Shown in pieces: positions 48,072 to 59,732 of a stretch of DNA of 64,000 nucleotides. Within the stretch, counting starts at the first letter, position 1, and the number at the start of each line of letters is the position of its first letter. The position numbers and the translations under genes were made by a program. A model generated the notes under the pieces. The model was not told the DNA's origin. It ran no database searches and worked only from the letters and a program-made list of their open reading frames with translations. This DNA is from Amorphophallus konjac (lineage: Eukaryota > Streptophyta > Magnoliopsida > Alismatales > Araceae), in NCBI GenBank assembly GCA_022559845.1, contig CM040120.1, forward strand, positions 163,290,334 to 163,354,333, written 5' to 3'.

Positions 48072-49444
48072 TGTTGGGTTCGTGGTGCTCCCTCTTTGTC
48101 TTTGATAATGGTTTTGATGATCACAATATATTGTGTGGCTTGGATATGAATAGAAGTGAAAGTATTATGTATAAGTGGTGTGGAAAATATCTGTTCTGTT
48201 GTTGCTTCATGAACTCATATGTTGCTATCTCACTTTGCAGGTTAAAATGCTTGGTGGATAAAATCTTCAGATGTGAAATTGCTTTCTGTGGAGTTGACCC
48301 CTTCTTCATAAGTGTCGAGCTCACTTATGATGTCTGCTTCATTAGGCTTAGACCTTGGGTCATATGCACCAATCTTCCAATAGTCTTCCATTATATGCAT
48401 TGACCTTGGTCTCTTGATGCACTTCATACATGACGTTTTTCATTTGTAGAATCATGACTAGGCCTTCATGGATATTATTGATATGCATTGGATTGCATTG
48501 GTTTAAATTGCTTTTGGAGTGAACATGAAACCTATGAACTGAGCCTTGAATTCATACGGGTTTAATGAATATGATGTGTTCATGCTTGATCATGATGAAA
48601 TATTGTCATATTGGGTGATTTACTCTTTTATTACTTAAATGATTGGGTTATTGTGTCTGATCCATGAAGAAAGGGAATTGAGGTTTATTAGTGGTTCTCC
48701 ATTGTGCTTAATGCATCTTCTTACAAAGGGTCCTCGACTTTGTGCCTTGCTTAGCATTCTCACATGACCCTTGATGTGTTCGGTTTGAACCACTCCAATA
48801 CTCAGTTTGGTCTGCTTTGCATAGCTCTTGATGATTGTGAGTCAATTTGAAAGGATAGTTAAATGGTCCTCCAATTGGCTATAAATTGATCCTAAATGAC
48901 TGTGTGAATAAATTGAGTTCAGATTGATTGCTCTTGACTGAAATTGAATTTAAAGACTGAACTTTGAATGATATTTTGTACTGAAATTGGGGCTCTCATG
49001 CTGAACTTACTATGGAATGAAAGCTTGTGGTCTGATGGGTTGGTATTGCTAGATTCATCTTGATATATGGTTGTATTCTAACACTTCTTAATACAGGTTG
49101 ATAGAGAAATCACATGTAAAGAAATGCCATGGAGATAAACATTTCATAAGCAATTGAATTACATGCATTATGAGATCAAGTGTTGATTAAATGGTGCTTT
49201 CAATATCCTCAAATGCATGTCAGTTCTATTGGGATATCTTGCTCTCAAACGTGGTTTGGAAATGTGTGGATCAAAGCACAACACGAATTTGATTTTCTAA
49301 AGATGCAGGTTTATTTATGTCCAAAAATCTATGGAGATATGGTAAGAATTTACTTCTTAATGTAATTCATGTTTGATTACTTTGGGGTGCATGTTAGATC
49401 ATTAGAACATCATTAGGAAACCTTTTAATTATGTTACAAGGTCA

Positions 49445-49629
49445 ATGGGTCGACCCCTCCACTCAATGGGTCGACCCCTAGGCATGAAAAAACCTAAACA
49501 GCATGTTGTCTGCCAAGTAGGTCGACCCCGCTCACAAAGTGGGTCGACCCCCCTGTAAATTTCTGCAAAAAATAGTTTCTTTCTGCCAAGTGGGTCGACC
49601 CCCCTATGAAAGTGGGTCGACCCCCCCAG
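49445..49629 (+). repeat. Six GGTCGACC palindromes in R8 5' LTR
   Basis: GGGTCGACCC (one variant AGGTCGACCC) occurs six times as three pairs; members of a pair are about 20-28 bases apart. CCAAGTGGG precedes several copies. The other LTR has the same set at 56259-56441. Confidence 0.9.
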
Positions 49630-50455
49630 ATTCGCAGGTTCGTGCGTGAATTCCGTAAGTCACCGAAACCCTATGAAAACACATCCAAATGGGCTAATAT
49701 TTTACCCTAATACCCTTGGGTTATTAATGAACATATTAGGGTGGTTTTGCTAGGGTTTTGCAAGGGTATTGTGGTCATTTGCACAACTTATCCTCATGGT
49801 ATATATATGTTGCGAATTTGGTAGAAATAGGTGTGGAGCTCTAATCTCTCTATCTGTTTTGTAGGAGAACGAAGGGAAGAAGGAGGAAGGCTGAGGAAGA
49901 GTTCAAGATTCATCTACTTCCATCCATTTCTAGAGCTCGTGATTGAAGAAAGAAAGGAGCGGATCGAGAAGAGGAACGTGTGGACGTCCTCAACATTGGC
50001 ATTCGGCTATCCTCCGACCCGAGCATCAGAGATTATCATCTACACCTCGTTTCTTCTCATGGGGATCTACTTCTATATCTTGTTTACATCTATTAATGCC
50101 ATTTGATTTTGAGTTGTGGGGTTTGCATTGATCATATCTTGTATTATTGAATTCTAGATATATTCTTGTGTGGACCGTCTGTGGACGGGTGTTTGTGTGA
50201 AGGCGGAGCTGCATCTCCGTGTGTTGGGTTTTATTGTGGGGAAAGTTTCCCTGTGGTTGGTTATGTATTGTCAGAGCTGTGACTCCGTGTGGATTTAGTG
50301 TCCGGGGTGTGTTCCCCGATTCTGTGTGTGGGTGTGTGCTGCGGTGACAGCGTGTTGGGGATTTTCCCCGTGTGTGGACATTGCTACGGAAGCAGCGTGT
50401 GTGTGTGTGGTTGGGGTTCGTCCCCGTGTTGCTACGAAAGTAGCGTGTAGTGAAG

Positions 50456-50475
50456 CCTCACCCGGTTGGGTGAGG
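50456..50475 (+). other. U5 hairpin of R8 5' LTR, loop GGTT
   Basis: CCTCACCC and GGGTGAGG pair perfectly over eight bases around GGTT. The counterpart in the 3' LTR (57270-57289) has loop AACC. Confidence 0.9.
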
Positions 50476-50850
50476 GGTGGACGTAGGGAGCCCTTCGTGG
50501 TCCCGAACCACCTAAAAATCTTCGTGTCCTTTGTGAATGCCTGTGCGATTGTCCATTTCTCCTATCTCCATTCACAGGTAGATTTATAGATTTTTATTCA
50601 CTACTCCGCTACACACTGCTACCTCTGCTATTTCTATTTGAGCACAGTTAACTCATTCTCTGCATTGCATATCCGTGTGAGATCGTAAAGATTGAGAGCA
50701 TTCTTCTAATCTCACTTGAGTTTATGCTAATTAACGTAGTTAATTTTAATTCCACCGTGATCAGTTTAGATTGTTTTTAAAATCCGTCATCTAAGTCAAG
50801 GGGACAATTCAACCCCCCTTCTTGTCCGCCATCTAGTCTGGGCCAACAAT

Positions 50851-50862
50851 TGGTATCAGAGC
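50851..50862 (+). other. Primer-binding site of R8
   Basis: TGGTATCAGAGC, two bases after the LTR. Confidence 0.92.
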
Positions 50863-50918
50863 CCAGTCTCTGATTTTTATTCAGCGGACCTCACGGTCTA
50901 GGAGAAAAGATCATTTTC

Positions 50919-52700
50919 ATGATGGCTAGCTTAGATTCTATTCCTGTTTTCAATGGTTTTGATTTTACATCATGGTTTGGAAAATTGTGTGTTTGGGTTT
51001 CTGGGATTTATCCTAAGCTTATGAAATTAATAACTCATGGTCCTCATGTTTTACCAAAAAATGAGTCAAGATGGACCGATGAACATAGGAAGATGAACTC
51101 TGATAATCTTTTTGTTCTGAATGCTCTTAAAGCTACAGTATGCATTGACAAATTTTCATTTGGTTCTGATTGTAGATCTGCCAAAGATATCTTGGATGGG
51201 CTAAGCAAAGCCCAAGAAGAAAGTTGGAAGGATGAGTGCCTCATGGCAAACAAAGAAGATGAAAGCCAAAGCGAGGAAAACTCTAAGGTAAACTCTGATT
51301 CCGAGGAAGAAGATGAACTGAGATATGATGAGTTAATGAATGCCTATGATGAATTGTTTGAAAGATACAAAAAGATTAAATCTGAAAATAGAAAATTAAG
51401 AAAGAAAATTGAAAACATTCATGTTAATGATCTCACTTGTGAAAAATGCATTGAATTTGAAAAATCAATTGAATCTCACATGCTTGTTGAAAAAGAACTC
51501 AAAGAATTGATTACAAATCTGAAATCTGAAAATAAATCTTTACAAGATAAAATTTCAGAATTTCAACTCATTGAGAAAGATAATGAGAAGCTGAAAATAT
51601 TGAAGAACTCTTTGTCTGAAAAAGTTCTCCTTTTGGAAAAAGGAAAAGTAAATCTGAATGTTGACAAGACAAATGAACTAGAGGAACTTAGGAAGGAAAT
51701 AGAAAGTTTCAGGAATTTCAATGACAAATTTGAAAACAATGAAACAATGGGTAGAATGGTTGGTCAAAATGTGAGTCTTCAAATGAATGAAGTTGAACAC
51801 ACTTCTATAAACAAAGATTCATTTGAAAAACTCCAAAATGAAAATAGTGCTTTGTTGATTCAAATTTCATTACTTGAGAGCAGATTGAAAAATCTTGAAA
51901 AAGTTGAAAAAGGAAAAAGTTTGATTGTTGATGATCATGATAAATTATTTTCTCTTGAACAAGAAATTGAAAGTTACAAAAGCGTCAATTTTTTGTTGAA
52001 TGAAAAAATTGCTTCATGTGAAGAAGAGCTTGCTAATTGTGAATTGCATATTTCATCTTTACAAAATGAAATCAAAATTTTCAATGAATCATTGTTTGTG
52101 GATGATAAAGGAAATCAAAATCAGAAAAATGTTGATCATCACTCTTGTGTGCATGAAAAAATTTCAACTGTTAAACATGGTCATGCAACAAGTAAAAGAA
52201 GGAATGTTTCATGCTATTATTGTGGACAATATGGTCATGACATATATGATTGTTCCTTCATGGAATTTGATGATAATGAAGCATTGAAGTCACAATTGAA
52301 ACTTGTTGATAAACCTAACAATCTTGATAAACCAATGAAGAAAACCTTCAATGCTCATTGCTACTACTGTGGATTGCATAGACATGTCTTTGAACATTGC
52401 CTCATAAAGAAAAATGATGATGAATGGTCTCTCAAAAAGAATTATTCATGTTACTACTGTGGTGAATATGGACACATGATGAATAATTACTTTGCAAATA
52501 AGAATGATGAAAAATGGTCTATGAAAAGAAAGTTTTCTTATTGCTATTATTGTGGTGAAAGTGGTCATTCCATGGATGATTGTTCCACCATAAGAAATGA
52601 TGATGATTGGTTTGCTAGGAGATACAATAATCCATCTGTTCATGTTAACACTAACCCCTCGGGACCCAAGATGGCTTGGGTACCAAAATTGCCAAAATGA
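50919..52700 (+). CDS. gag: gag-like protein of R8 with four CCHC knuckles
   Basis: An intact 593-residue frame starting MMASLDSIPVFNG, 56 bases after the primer site. Residues 1-95 match the start of Sirevirus gag (FTSWFGKLCVWV, WTDEHRKMNSDNLFVLNAL, AKDILDGL). It then passes directly to DECLMANKED, which normally follows the capsid domain and first knuckle, so the capsid core seems deleted. Residues about 130-390 are Glu/Lys/Leu/Ser-rich and likely a long coiled coil. Four knuckles follow near 432, 481, 511 and 541 (CYYCGQYGHDIYDC type); the third has lost its last Cys. The end GPKMAWVPKLPK is the usual gag-end signature. The likely role is RNA binding in element particles, with or without help from a full gag. 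Without a capsid core it probably cannot form particles alone. Confidence 0.85.
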   Translation: MMASLDSIPVFNGFDFTSWFGKLCVWVSGIYPKLMKLITHGPHVLPKNESRWTDEHRKMNSDNLFVLNALKATVCIDKFSFGSDCRSAKDILDGLSKAQEESWKDECLMANKEDESQSEENSKVNSDSEEEDELRYDELMNAYDELFERYKKIKSENRKLRKKIENIHVNDLTCEKCIEFEKSIESHMLVEKELKELITNLKSENKSLQDKISEFQLIEKDNEKLKILKNSLSEKVLLLEKGKVNLNVDKTNELEELRKEIESFRNFNDKFENNETMGRMVGQNVSLQMNEVEHTSINKDSFEKLQNENSALLIQISLLESRLKNLEKVEKGKSLIVDDHDKLFSLEQEIESYKSVNFLLNEKIASCEEELANCELHISSLQNEIKIFNESLFVDDKGNQNQKNVDHHSCVHEKISTVKHGHATSKRRNVSCYYCGQYGHDIYDCSFMEFDDNEALKSQLKLVDKPNNLDKPMKKTFNAHCYYCGLHRHVFEHCLIKKNDDEWSLKKNYSCYYCGEYGHMMNNYFANKNDEKWSMKRKFSYCYYCGESGHSMDDCSTIRNDDDWFARRYNNPSVHVNTNPSGPKMAWVPKLPK

Positions 52701-54885
52701 GAATCTGTCTTGCAGGGGTGCCTTGAGGAGGAAGAACTAGATGACAAATAAAAACCCTTCAAGGCAAGAGAAATAATGTGCTCTTCTGATAATGTATTTG
52801 GTACATTGGCTATTTTTTGAATTATTCAACTCAGGTAAGAGGTTGAATTGTGTGAAATACATCATGCTTCTAATTGCAACTTCACCTTCAGAATGACAGT
52901 TCATGCTTACTAATTTCCATATTTCTGAATAAAAGTCAAATCCTTGGTTTTGAAATTAATCTTGCTTAGGTGTTTTTGAAAAACTTTGGAAAAAGTGAAA
53001 TGTGAGTTTGAAGAAAAATCTTGAAATTAAAAAGTTACTTTTCTGCATCATTGATTTACTCAACTTCTGAAATCATGAGATCTTATGAGCTTCATGCCTA
53101 GATGAGTTGAACACTCTTTTCTACACATTTTGTAAATAAAAATTTAGGTTTGAAAACTTTTGCCTGTGCATAGAGTCCTTCACTCTTTTACTTACATCAT
53201 GCAAATAACAAGACATCTTTGCATACTTGAATAAGAATGATTTTCAATCATCTTTTCTAGCTACATGCATACACTTGCATATCATTGCATATATGCTTGC
53301 ATATATTATCCATGATTGTGTGCTTAAATGCCATGATTATTCGGTATATAAAATGGTGTTAGTGGAAGGTTGGATTACGTTCAGCCGGAAGCTTTCACTA
53401 TGCGTGAGGTGGTCTTCGGACCTACGTTCTTCGCCAAGTGCCGATAATCAATCTGCTTGAAGTCATTGAAAAATCCTTGGTTGAATGCATGTATATACTT
53501 TATACCCATCTTTTTGACTCCTTCTATGACTCATCACCTTGCTAAATGAATTGCATTGATTTAGACATGTTTGTTACATGGCATACATTAAGGGGGAGAT
53601 TTTTTATAACCGTGCATACATTTAGGGGGAGACATTACTATGATGAAACTAATTCATATCTTACATTCAAAATAACCACCCACACAAAATGCACCTTTTT
53701 GAGATAATGATTCAATTTAATAAGGATTACTATTTTCTACTCTACACTTTAGAGGACTATTGATTCTATACATGGAAATCACATATATCGTAAGGAAAAA
53801 GTTGTTTACCCCACCAAAAAGTCGTGTAGGTGGAACGTGGATCCGAGTAGCCGGGAATCTCCCCTGAAACAAAGGAGGAAACTCGTGTCGAAAGGAGAAA
53901 CTAATCCACACTAAAATAAGTGTGATTTGCCACTGAGTAGCCGGGAAGTGTCCCTGAGACAAAGGATACAACTCGCATCGAAAAGTGTCTCATCCACATC
54001 ATAAAAGGTGACGAAACTGAGTAACCGGGAATTGTCCCTGAAACAAAGGGCATGACTCGCGTCAAAAGGTTAGTCACGTCATTTATAGTACTTAAAAAAA
54101 AAATTTGGGGTCATACGTAGCTACCAATAGTCGAGCATTGTGTTGAAAGTGTATGGATGATAAGTACTTTGTAGTGTTCTTTAGAAAATTTAATTTTCCA
54201 TATTACCTTGAAATTCATTGCTCAATCATCACATTTGTACCTTGGGTTTGATTGTTTGAATGTTCCTTATGAATCTGTCGCTTATCATAGTCTATGCAGT
54301 ACTTATTTATGTAAGCATGACCCACTTAATATTATTCATGCACATCATGTTCAACGATCAACTGCATTATCCTTACACCCGTCCCGAAGGGACTTGCATG
54401 AGTCTATACTTAACTATGCATGCTTGAGTGCCTGAATGCTTGATCTATCTGTACATAACATGCTTCATTTCATTTACATGCATCTATAGGTTATACATGT
54501 AGATAACAGCTTAAATAACCCATTGTCAGCTAGTTTTTTTGCTCTTGACAATCGGGGAGAATAATGTGCTTTCAGCAACTTGTGCAAAGTTTGGTTATCT
54601 TGCATATAATCTTGAACAAAATTCAAAAAATGAACATTTGCATATAATTTTATCATCTTACATACTGCACATAGAGTCTCATTTACTTGCATGGTCTTCA
54701 TGGTTCACACACCTTCCCTAAATGGTCGGTCATTGCTGGGTTCGTGTGCCATTGATATTTCATTCTCTTTTATTCATGCTGAAATCTCACATTTGTCTTT
54801 TAACCCCCACTTTTTGATAATGTCAAAGGGGGAGAGAGAGTTGTGGATTGCCACAATATATTGTCATCATCAAAAAAGGGGAGAT
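52701..54885 (+). other. R8 noncoding region where pol would be
   Basis: AT-rich and free of pol motifs in all frames. Polypurine tracts (AAGGGGGAGA or similar) occur at about 53590, 53623, 54828 and 54875; the last touches the 3' LTR. A three-unit repeat lies at 53845-54085. Small frames here lack domains. Confidence 0.75.
53845..54085 (+). repeat. Three-unit GAGTARCCGGGAA repeat in R8
   Basis: Units start GAGTAGCCGGGAAT (53845), GAGTAGCCGGGAAG (53935) and GAGTAACCGGGAAT (about 54019), 84-90 bases apart. Each continues with TCCC, TGA(A/G)ACAAAGG and ACTCG(T/C). Each has GGGA...TCCC arms able to pair. It sits at the same place as the hairpin repeats of R1 and R7. Confidence 0.75.
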
Positions 54886-57661
54886 TGTTGGGTTCTTGGC
54901 GCTCCCTCTTTGTCTTTGATAATGGTTTTGATGATCACAATATATTGTGTGGCTTGGATATGAATAGAAGTGAAAGTATTATGTATAAGTGGTGTGGAAA
55001 ATATCTGTTCTGTTGTTGCTTCATGAACTCATATGTTGCTATCTCACTTTGCAGGTTAAAATGCTTGGTGGATAAAATCTTCAGATGTGAAATTGCTTTC
55101 AGTGGAGTTGACCCCTTCTTCATAAGTGTCGAGCTCACTTATGATGTCTGCTTCATTAGGCATAGACCTTGGGTCATATGCACCAATCTTCCAATAGTCT
55201 TCCATTATATGCATTGACCTTGGTCTCTTGATGCACTTCATACATGACATTTTTCATTGGTAAAATCATGACTAGGCCTTCATGGATATTATTGATATGC
55301 ATTGGATTGCATTGGTTTAAATTGCTTTTGGAGTGAACATGAAACCTATGAACTGAGCCTTGAATTCATACGGGCTTAATGAATATGATGTGTTCATGCT
55401 TGATCATGATGAAATATTGTCATATTGGGTGATTTACTCTTTTATTACTTAAATGATTGGGTTATTGTGTCTGATCCATGAAGAAAGGGAATTGAGGTTT
55501 CTTAGTGGTTCTCAATTGTGCTTAATGCATCTTCTTACAAAGGGTCCTTGACTTTGTGCCTTGCTTAGCATTCTCACATGACCCTTGATGTGTTCGGTTT
55601 GAACCACTCCAATACTCAGTTTGGTCTACTTTGCATAGCTCTTGATGATTGTGAGTCAATTTGAAAGGATAGTTAAATGGTCTTCCAATTGGCTATAAAT
55701 TGATCCTAAATGACTGTGTGAATAAATTGAGTTCAGATTGATTGCTCTTGACTGAAATTGAATTTAAAGACTGAACTTTGAATGATATTTTGAACTAAAA
55801 TTGGGGCTCTCATGCTGAACTTACTATGCAATGAAAGCTTGTGGTCTGATGGGTTGATATTGCTAGATTCATCTTGATATATGGTTGTATTCTAACACTT
55901 CTTAATACAGGTTGATAGAGAAATCACATGTAAAGAAATGCCATGGAGATAAACATTTCATAAGCAATTGAATTACATGCATTATGAGATCAAGTGTTGA
56001 TTAAATGGTGCTTTCAATATCCTCAAATGCATGTCAGTTCTATTGGGATATCTTGCTCTCAAACGTGGTTTGGAAATGTGTGGATCAAAGCACAACACGA
56101 ATTTGATTTTCTAAAGATGCAGGTTTATTTATGTCCAAAAATCTATGGAGATATGGTAAGAATTTACTTCTTAATGTAATTCATGTTTGATTACTTTGGG
56201 GTGCATGTTAGATCATTAGAACATCATTAGGAAACCTTTTAATTATGTTACAAGGTCAATGGGTCGACCCCTCCACTCAATGGGTCGACCCCTGGGCAAG
56301 AAAAAGCCTAAACAGCATGCTGTCTGCCAAGTGGGTCGACCCCGCTCACAAAGTGGGTCGACCCCCCTGTAAATTTTTGCAAAAAATAGTTTCTGTCTGC
56401 CAAGTGGGTCGACCCCCCTATAAAAGTGGGTCGACCCCCCCAGATTCGTAGGTTCACGCGTGAATTCCGTAAGTCACCGAAACCCTATGAAAACACATCC
56501 AAATGGGCTAATATTTTACCCTAATACCCTTGGGTTATTAATGAACATATTAGGGTGGTTTTGCTAGGGTTTTGCAAGGGTATTGTGGTCATTTGCACAA
56601 CTTATCCTCATGGTATATATATGTTACGAATTTGGAAGAAATAGGTGTGGAGCTCTAATCTCTCTATCTGTTTTGTAGGAGAACGAAGGGAAGAAGGAGG
56701 AAGGCTGAGGAAGAGCTCAAGATTCATCTACTTCCATCCATTTCTAGAGCTCGTGATTGAAGAAAGAAAGGAGCGGATCGAGAAGAGTAACGCGTGGACG
56801 TCCTCAACATTGGCATTCGACTATCCTCCGACCCGAGCATCAGAGATTATCATCTACACCTCGTTTCTTCTCATGGGGAACTACTTCTATATCTTGTTTA
56901 CATCTATTAATGCCATTTGCTTTTGTGTTGTGTGGTTTGCATTGATCATATCTTGTATTTCTGAATTCTAGATATATTCTTGTGTGGACCATTTATGGAC
57001 GGGTGTTTGTGTGAAGGCAGAGCTGCATCTCCGTGTGTTGGGTTTTATTGTGGGGAAAGTTTCCCTGTGGTTGGTTATGTATTGTCGGAGCTGTGACTCC
57101 GTGTGGATTTAGTGTCCGGGGTGTGTTCCCCGATTCTGTGTGTGGGTGTGTGCTGCGGTGACAGCGTGTTGGGGATTTTCCCCGTGTGTGGACATTGTTG
57201 CGGAAGCAGCGTGTGTGTGTGTGGTTGGGGTTCGTCCCCGTGTTTCTATGAAAGTAGCGTGTAGTGAAGCCTCACCCAACCGGGTGAGGGGTGGACGTAG
57301 GGAGCCCTTCGTGGTCCCGAACCACCTAAAAATCTCGTGTCCTTTGTGAATGCCTGTGCGATTGTCCATTTCTCCTATCTCCATTCACAGGTAGATTTAT
57401 ATATTTTTATTCACTACTCCACTACACACTGATACCTCTGCTATTTGTATTTGAGCATAGTTAACTCATTCTCTGCATTGCATATCCGTGTGAGATCGTA
57501 AAGATTGAGAGAATTCTTCTAATCTCACTTGAGTTTATGCTAATTAACGTAGTTAATTTTAATTCCACCGTGATCAGTTTAGATTGTTTTTAAAATCCGT
57601 CATCTAAGTCAAGGGGACAATTCAACCCCCCTTCTTGTCCGCCATCTAGTCTAGGCCAACA
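54886..57661 (+). repeat. R8 3' LTR (2,776 bp)
   Basis: Partner of 48072-50848, with the same inner order: palindromes at 56259-56441, TATA at 56612, leader, hairpin at 57270-57289. Ends GGCCAACA before TGGAA. Confidence 0.93.
57270..57289 (+). other. U5 hairpin of R8 3' LTR, loop AACC
   Basis: CCTCACCC and GGGTGAGG with loop AACC, which is the exact reverse complement of the 5' LTR version as a whole. Confidence 0.9.
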
Positions 57662-57666
57662 TGGAA

Positions 57667-58857
57667 TTTTATGAATGACAAGAAGCTGCTCACACTCTCC
57701 CTCAATGTATGCAATGTCGACCAAGTTCAAAGTTTAGAAGTAGATATGATCGATTTGTTCAAGCTGAAAATTTTCATAGACCAAGTTCTCTTCTTAGAAA
57801 TTTAAATCTTTCATTACCAAGAGGTTTGGTGATAATATCAGCAATTTGTCTTTCAGAATTTATGAATTCAAGCTCAATTTCCTTTTTACTGACTTCATCT
57901 CTAAGAAAGTGATGTTTGATTTCAATGTGTTTTGTCCTAGAGTGGTGAACCGGATTTTTGGTTAAGGAAATAGCACTAGTCTTATCACAAAAGATTGTAA
58001 TGCAACCGAGGTTGATAAGATAGTCAATTAACTGGTGTTTTATCCAGAGGACTTGAGCAGCACAGTTTCCAGCAGCCACATACTCTGCCTCGGTAGTGGA
58101 TAAGCCACATACTATGTTGTTTCTTGGATGCCCAAGACACTAGACACACACCAAGAAATTGACAATATCTACTAGTACTCTTCCTATCTATCCTACACCC
58201 GGCATAGTCTGCATCAGTGTAAGCTACAAGGTCTAGCTCACACTTAGCAGGATAATATAAGCATAGGTCTAGGGTGCCAAACAGATACCTAAAAATCTGT
58301 TTCACAGCTATTAAATGAGATTCCTTAGGACGTGCTTGAAATCTAGCGCACAAACATACTAAAAATTGAACATCAGGATGAGATGCAGTAAGGTAGAGCA
58401 AGGATCCGATCATACCTCTGTAAAGTTTGGCATCTACCATTTTACCTGTCGGATCAGAATCAAGACTGGTAGATGTCCCCATTGGTGCAGTTATAGCTTT
58501 GAGATTTTCTATCTTGAATTTCTTCAATAAGTCCTTGATGTACTTCTCCTGGGTTATGAAGGTTCCTTCTTTGGTCTGTCAGATATGCAGTCCAAGAAAT
58601 AATTTAAGCTCTCCCATTGAGCTCATTTAAAATTCACTAGTCATTAAGGCTGAGAATTCCTCACACATGGATGAGTTGGTTTACCTAAACACTATATCAT
58701 CTACGTAAATTTAAATAATCAGAATTTCTTTTTCACATACCTTTGTGAATAGGTCTGGTCAACCTTACCTCTGGAAAATCCTTTTTCGGAGAGGAACTTA
58801 CTCAGTCTATCATACCAAGCTAGGGGAGCTTGCTTTAACCCATGGACTTGAAATAAA
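57667..58857 (-). pseudogene. pol: pol 3' part of R7 Sirevirus (RT end and RNase H), decayed
   Basis: On the minus strand, from 58857: the RT finger-palm part GLKQAPLAWYDRLSKFL, then YVDDIV at 58690-58710 between stop codons, then RNase H in two frames. The first, 58527-58024, has TAPMGTSTSLDSD, AKLYRGMIGSLLYL and YTDADYAGC; the frame then shifts near 58110. The second, 58079-57774, has AAGNCAAQVLWIKHQL, FCDKTSAISLTKNPVHHSRTK and ADIITKPLG. It matches the R1 pol end closely. The RT start is cut at about 58857 by R9. Several stops and a frameshift show it is dead. The 100 bases after the pol stop (57667-57773) are noncoding and continue at 48071 across R8. Confidence 0.88.
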
Positions 58858-59732
58858 TGTAACTAAAGAATTTGAGAGGGATTAAGAAGATAAATTTGGA
58901 AGAGATAGAGAGAGAAAATAAGAACACAATTTACCAAAATGAAATTTTATTACTATGAAAATGAAAGGTACAATTCCATGGAAGAAAATAAGAATTACAA
59001 CTTGCAACAAAGTAAAATAAAGAGGAAGAAAATGTAGCCGGGATTGGAAGATCACCGCCGTTCACGTCGTGCCGAGCCTTTGAGTCCGCCCCGCCTTCGA
59101 AGTGAATGCCGCCTTGAGGACACTGAGGGAGAATCTCTGTCAAAGGGAGGTGTTAAAGAATGTAGATGGGAGGTGGAAAGAAGAGACTCTAAGGCATGTG
59201 AGCATGAATTTAAAATGGAGAAGAAAATGGGGTGAATAGTAAGAAGGAAAAGTGAGTAAAATAGAGGGTGAAATAAGTGAGAATAGATTCAAATCGGAGG
59301 GGAATTAGGAGATGTGGTAGAAGACAAAGTTGGAGAGCATGGAAAGGGGAAGAACTGTGATGAAGATAGTGGAAGCAGAAAACGTAAGGAGGTTGGTGAA
59401 AACGGAGGAAGAATGCGACTGAAAAAGGTGAATGAACAGTAAAAAGATGAAGAATAGAGGGTTGGAAAATCGAGAATAACTCAAAAACAGGAGAGAATTA
59501 TGGGGACATGAAGAATAAGAAATTGAAGAGAGTTTGAAAATGAACAACTTTGATGAAGAGTAAGATTTGAAATGATGAACAAAAATGCATGTAAAAGCAA
59601 AGCTAAATGACTGTTGGAAATAAAAAGAAATGACTTGCAGAGAATGACAGAGAGACAGACGAGGGTGGTGAAGAAAGAGGGAAAATAAAAAGTTAATGGA
59701 AGATAAATTGACGTGAGAGGGCCCTCGGTGCC

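Larger units (their letters stand above)
48072..50848 (+). repeat. R8 5' LTR (2,777 bp)
   Basis: Starts TGTTGGGTTCGTGG and ends GGGCCAACA. It contains six GGTCGACC palindromes (49445-49629), a TATA box (GGTATATATATG, about 49798-49809), a GA-rich leader (49862-49980), a hairpin (50456-50475), GGTGGACGTAGG and CGAACCACCTAAAA. Confidence 0.93.
48072..57661 (+). mobile_element. R8: gag-only Sirevirus
   Basis: Complete element with LTRs at 48072-50848 and 54886-57661, primer site 50851-50862, a gag-like gene 50919-52700 and a polypurine tract at 54875-54885. TSD TGGAA on both sides (48067-48071 and 57662-57666). The 4 kb body has no protease, integrase, RT or RNase H trace. LTRs differ at about 13 of 820 compared bases (1.6%), the youngest insertion here by that measure. 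The gag frame is intact, so it may still be translated, and the element could move with borrowed enzymes. Confidence 0.93.
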
